A DNA stretch of 27,044 nucleotides from the IMG/VR virus record IMGVR_UViG_3300044960_000182, positions 1 to 27,044 of that record; one strand, 5' to 3'. The translations under genes were made by a program, and so were the position numbers. Under the pieces are notes generated by a model. The model was not told where the DNA came from and did not search any database. It saw nothing but the letters and a program-made list of their open reading frames with translations. Positions 26,843-27,044 of this stretch are shown piece by piece. Numbering within the stretch: position 1 is the first letter of the stretch; each line of letters opens with the position of its first letter. Origin of the DNA: a virus.

Positions 26843-27044
26843 CTTACGCTCTGATCCTCGGTGCTGTCATCGGGAGCTTCCTGACTGCCGCCGGCTACGA
26901 GCGCCTGGTCCGTGGGCTTCGTCTGGAGCTCAACACCGCCCGTGCCAACGAGCAGCTGCTCCTGACCCGCCTGGCGTCCCGTACTCCAGCGGAGTTCCAC
27001 GCCGTCGTCCGGCAGGACGGGCTCGACATCCAGAACCAGGCGCC
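26839..27044 (+). CDS. membrane protein, truncated at window end
   Basis: The visible 68 residues begin MTYALILGAVIGSFLTAAGY, one N-terminal membrane helix, followed by a charged helical stretch (ERLVRGLRLELNTARANEQ, then LLLTRLASRTPAEFHAVV) resembling a coiled coil. The single helix plus coiled coil could be a spanin-like or accessory lysis protein, or a membrane-anchored structural protein; the end is outside the window. ATG 26839 overlaps the preceding TGA (ATGA). Confidence 0.55.
   Translation, partial: MTYALILGAVIGSFLTAAGYERLVRGLRLELNTARANEQLLLTRLASRTPAEFHAVVRQDGLDIQNQA

Overview
This window is a GC-rich segment of a tailed (caudovirus-type) bacteriophage genome. An actinobacterial host is likely. 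The evidence is a WhiB-type iron-sulfur regulator at 2585-3232, high G/C in third codon positions, and several genes whose start lies exactly 7 nt after a -10-like hexamer, as in actinobacterial leaderless transcripts. No integrase, immunity repressor or tRNA gene was recognised, so the lifestyle is open. Both ends cut through the genome; the last gene is truncated.

Layout. (1) 21-12252, plus strand: replication, recombination and nucleotide metabolism. In order: a small membrane protein, SNF2-like helicase, Cas4/RecB-like nuclease, WhiB fusion protein, Sak4-like ATPase, DUF669 protein, primase-polymerase/helicase, family A DNA polymerase, endonuclease VII-like protein, HD phosphohydrolase, dNMP kinase, metallophosphoesterase, then small zinc-ribbon and octapeptide-repeat proteins. 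Many of these genes overlap by ATGA or GTGA and are probably co-transcribed. (2) 12253-12679: a noncoding boundary with several hairpins, ending in a 15-bp terminator hairpin that serves both strands. (3) 12680-18553, almost all minus strand: small accessory genes around an ArdA antirestriction protein, with GC-rich hairpins at most gene junctions. Two TGTGA-N6-TCACA palindromes (CRP/FNR consensus) lie upstream of minus-strand genes. One plus gene (16568-17101, candidate small terminase or DNA-binding protein) interrupts the cluster, followed by four phased repeats of about 17 bp. (4) 18554-19225: a long noncoding region with palindromes, G/C runs, a 41-bp-period direct repeat and a 16-bp perfect inverted repeat made of heptamers. 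It is a candidate origin or control region. (5) 19226-19707 minus (DUF1360-like membrane protein) and 19776-20192 plus (HExxH protein) diverge from apparent leaderless promoters. (6) 20203-27044 plus: fibre/baseplate-type proteins, a tail spike with a pectin-lyase-like N-terminus, endolysin, large terminase, a zinc-ribbon protein and a truncated membrane protein.

How it fits together: the SNF2 helicase/nuclease pair, Sak4-like ATPase and DUF669 protein form a recombination set. Prim-Pol/helicase and PolA form the replisome, supplied by dNMP kinase and HD phosphohydrolase. Endonuclease VII and terminase resolve and package DNA. ArdA and neighbours probably counter host defence early. The fibre, spike and amidase act at adsorption and lysis. 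Least explained are the 4604-4695 structured leader, the 17103-17187 repeats, the 18.6-19.2 kb region, the WhiB fusion and the ArdA-associated genes.
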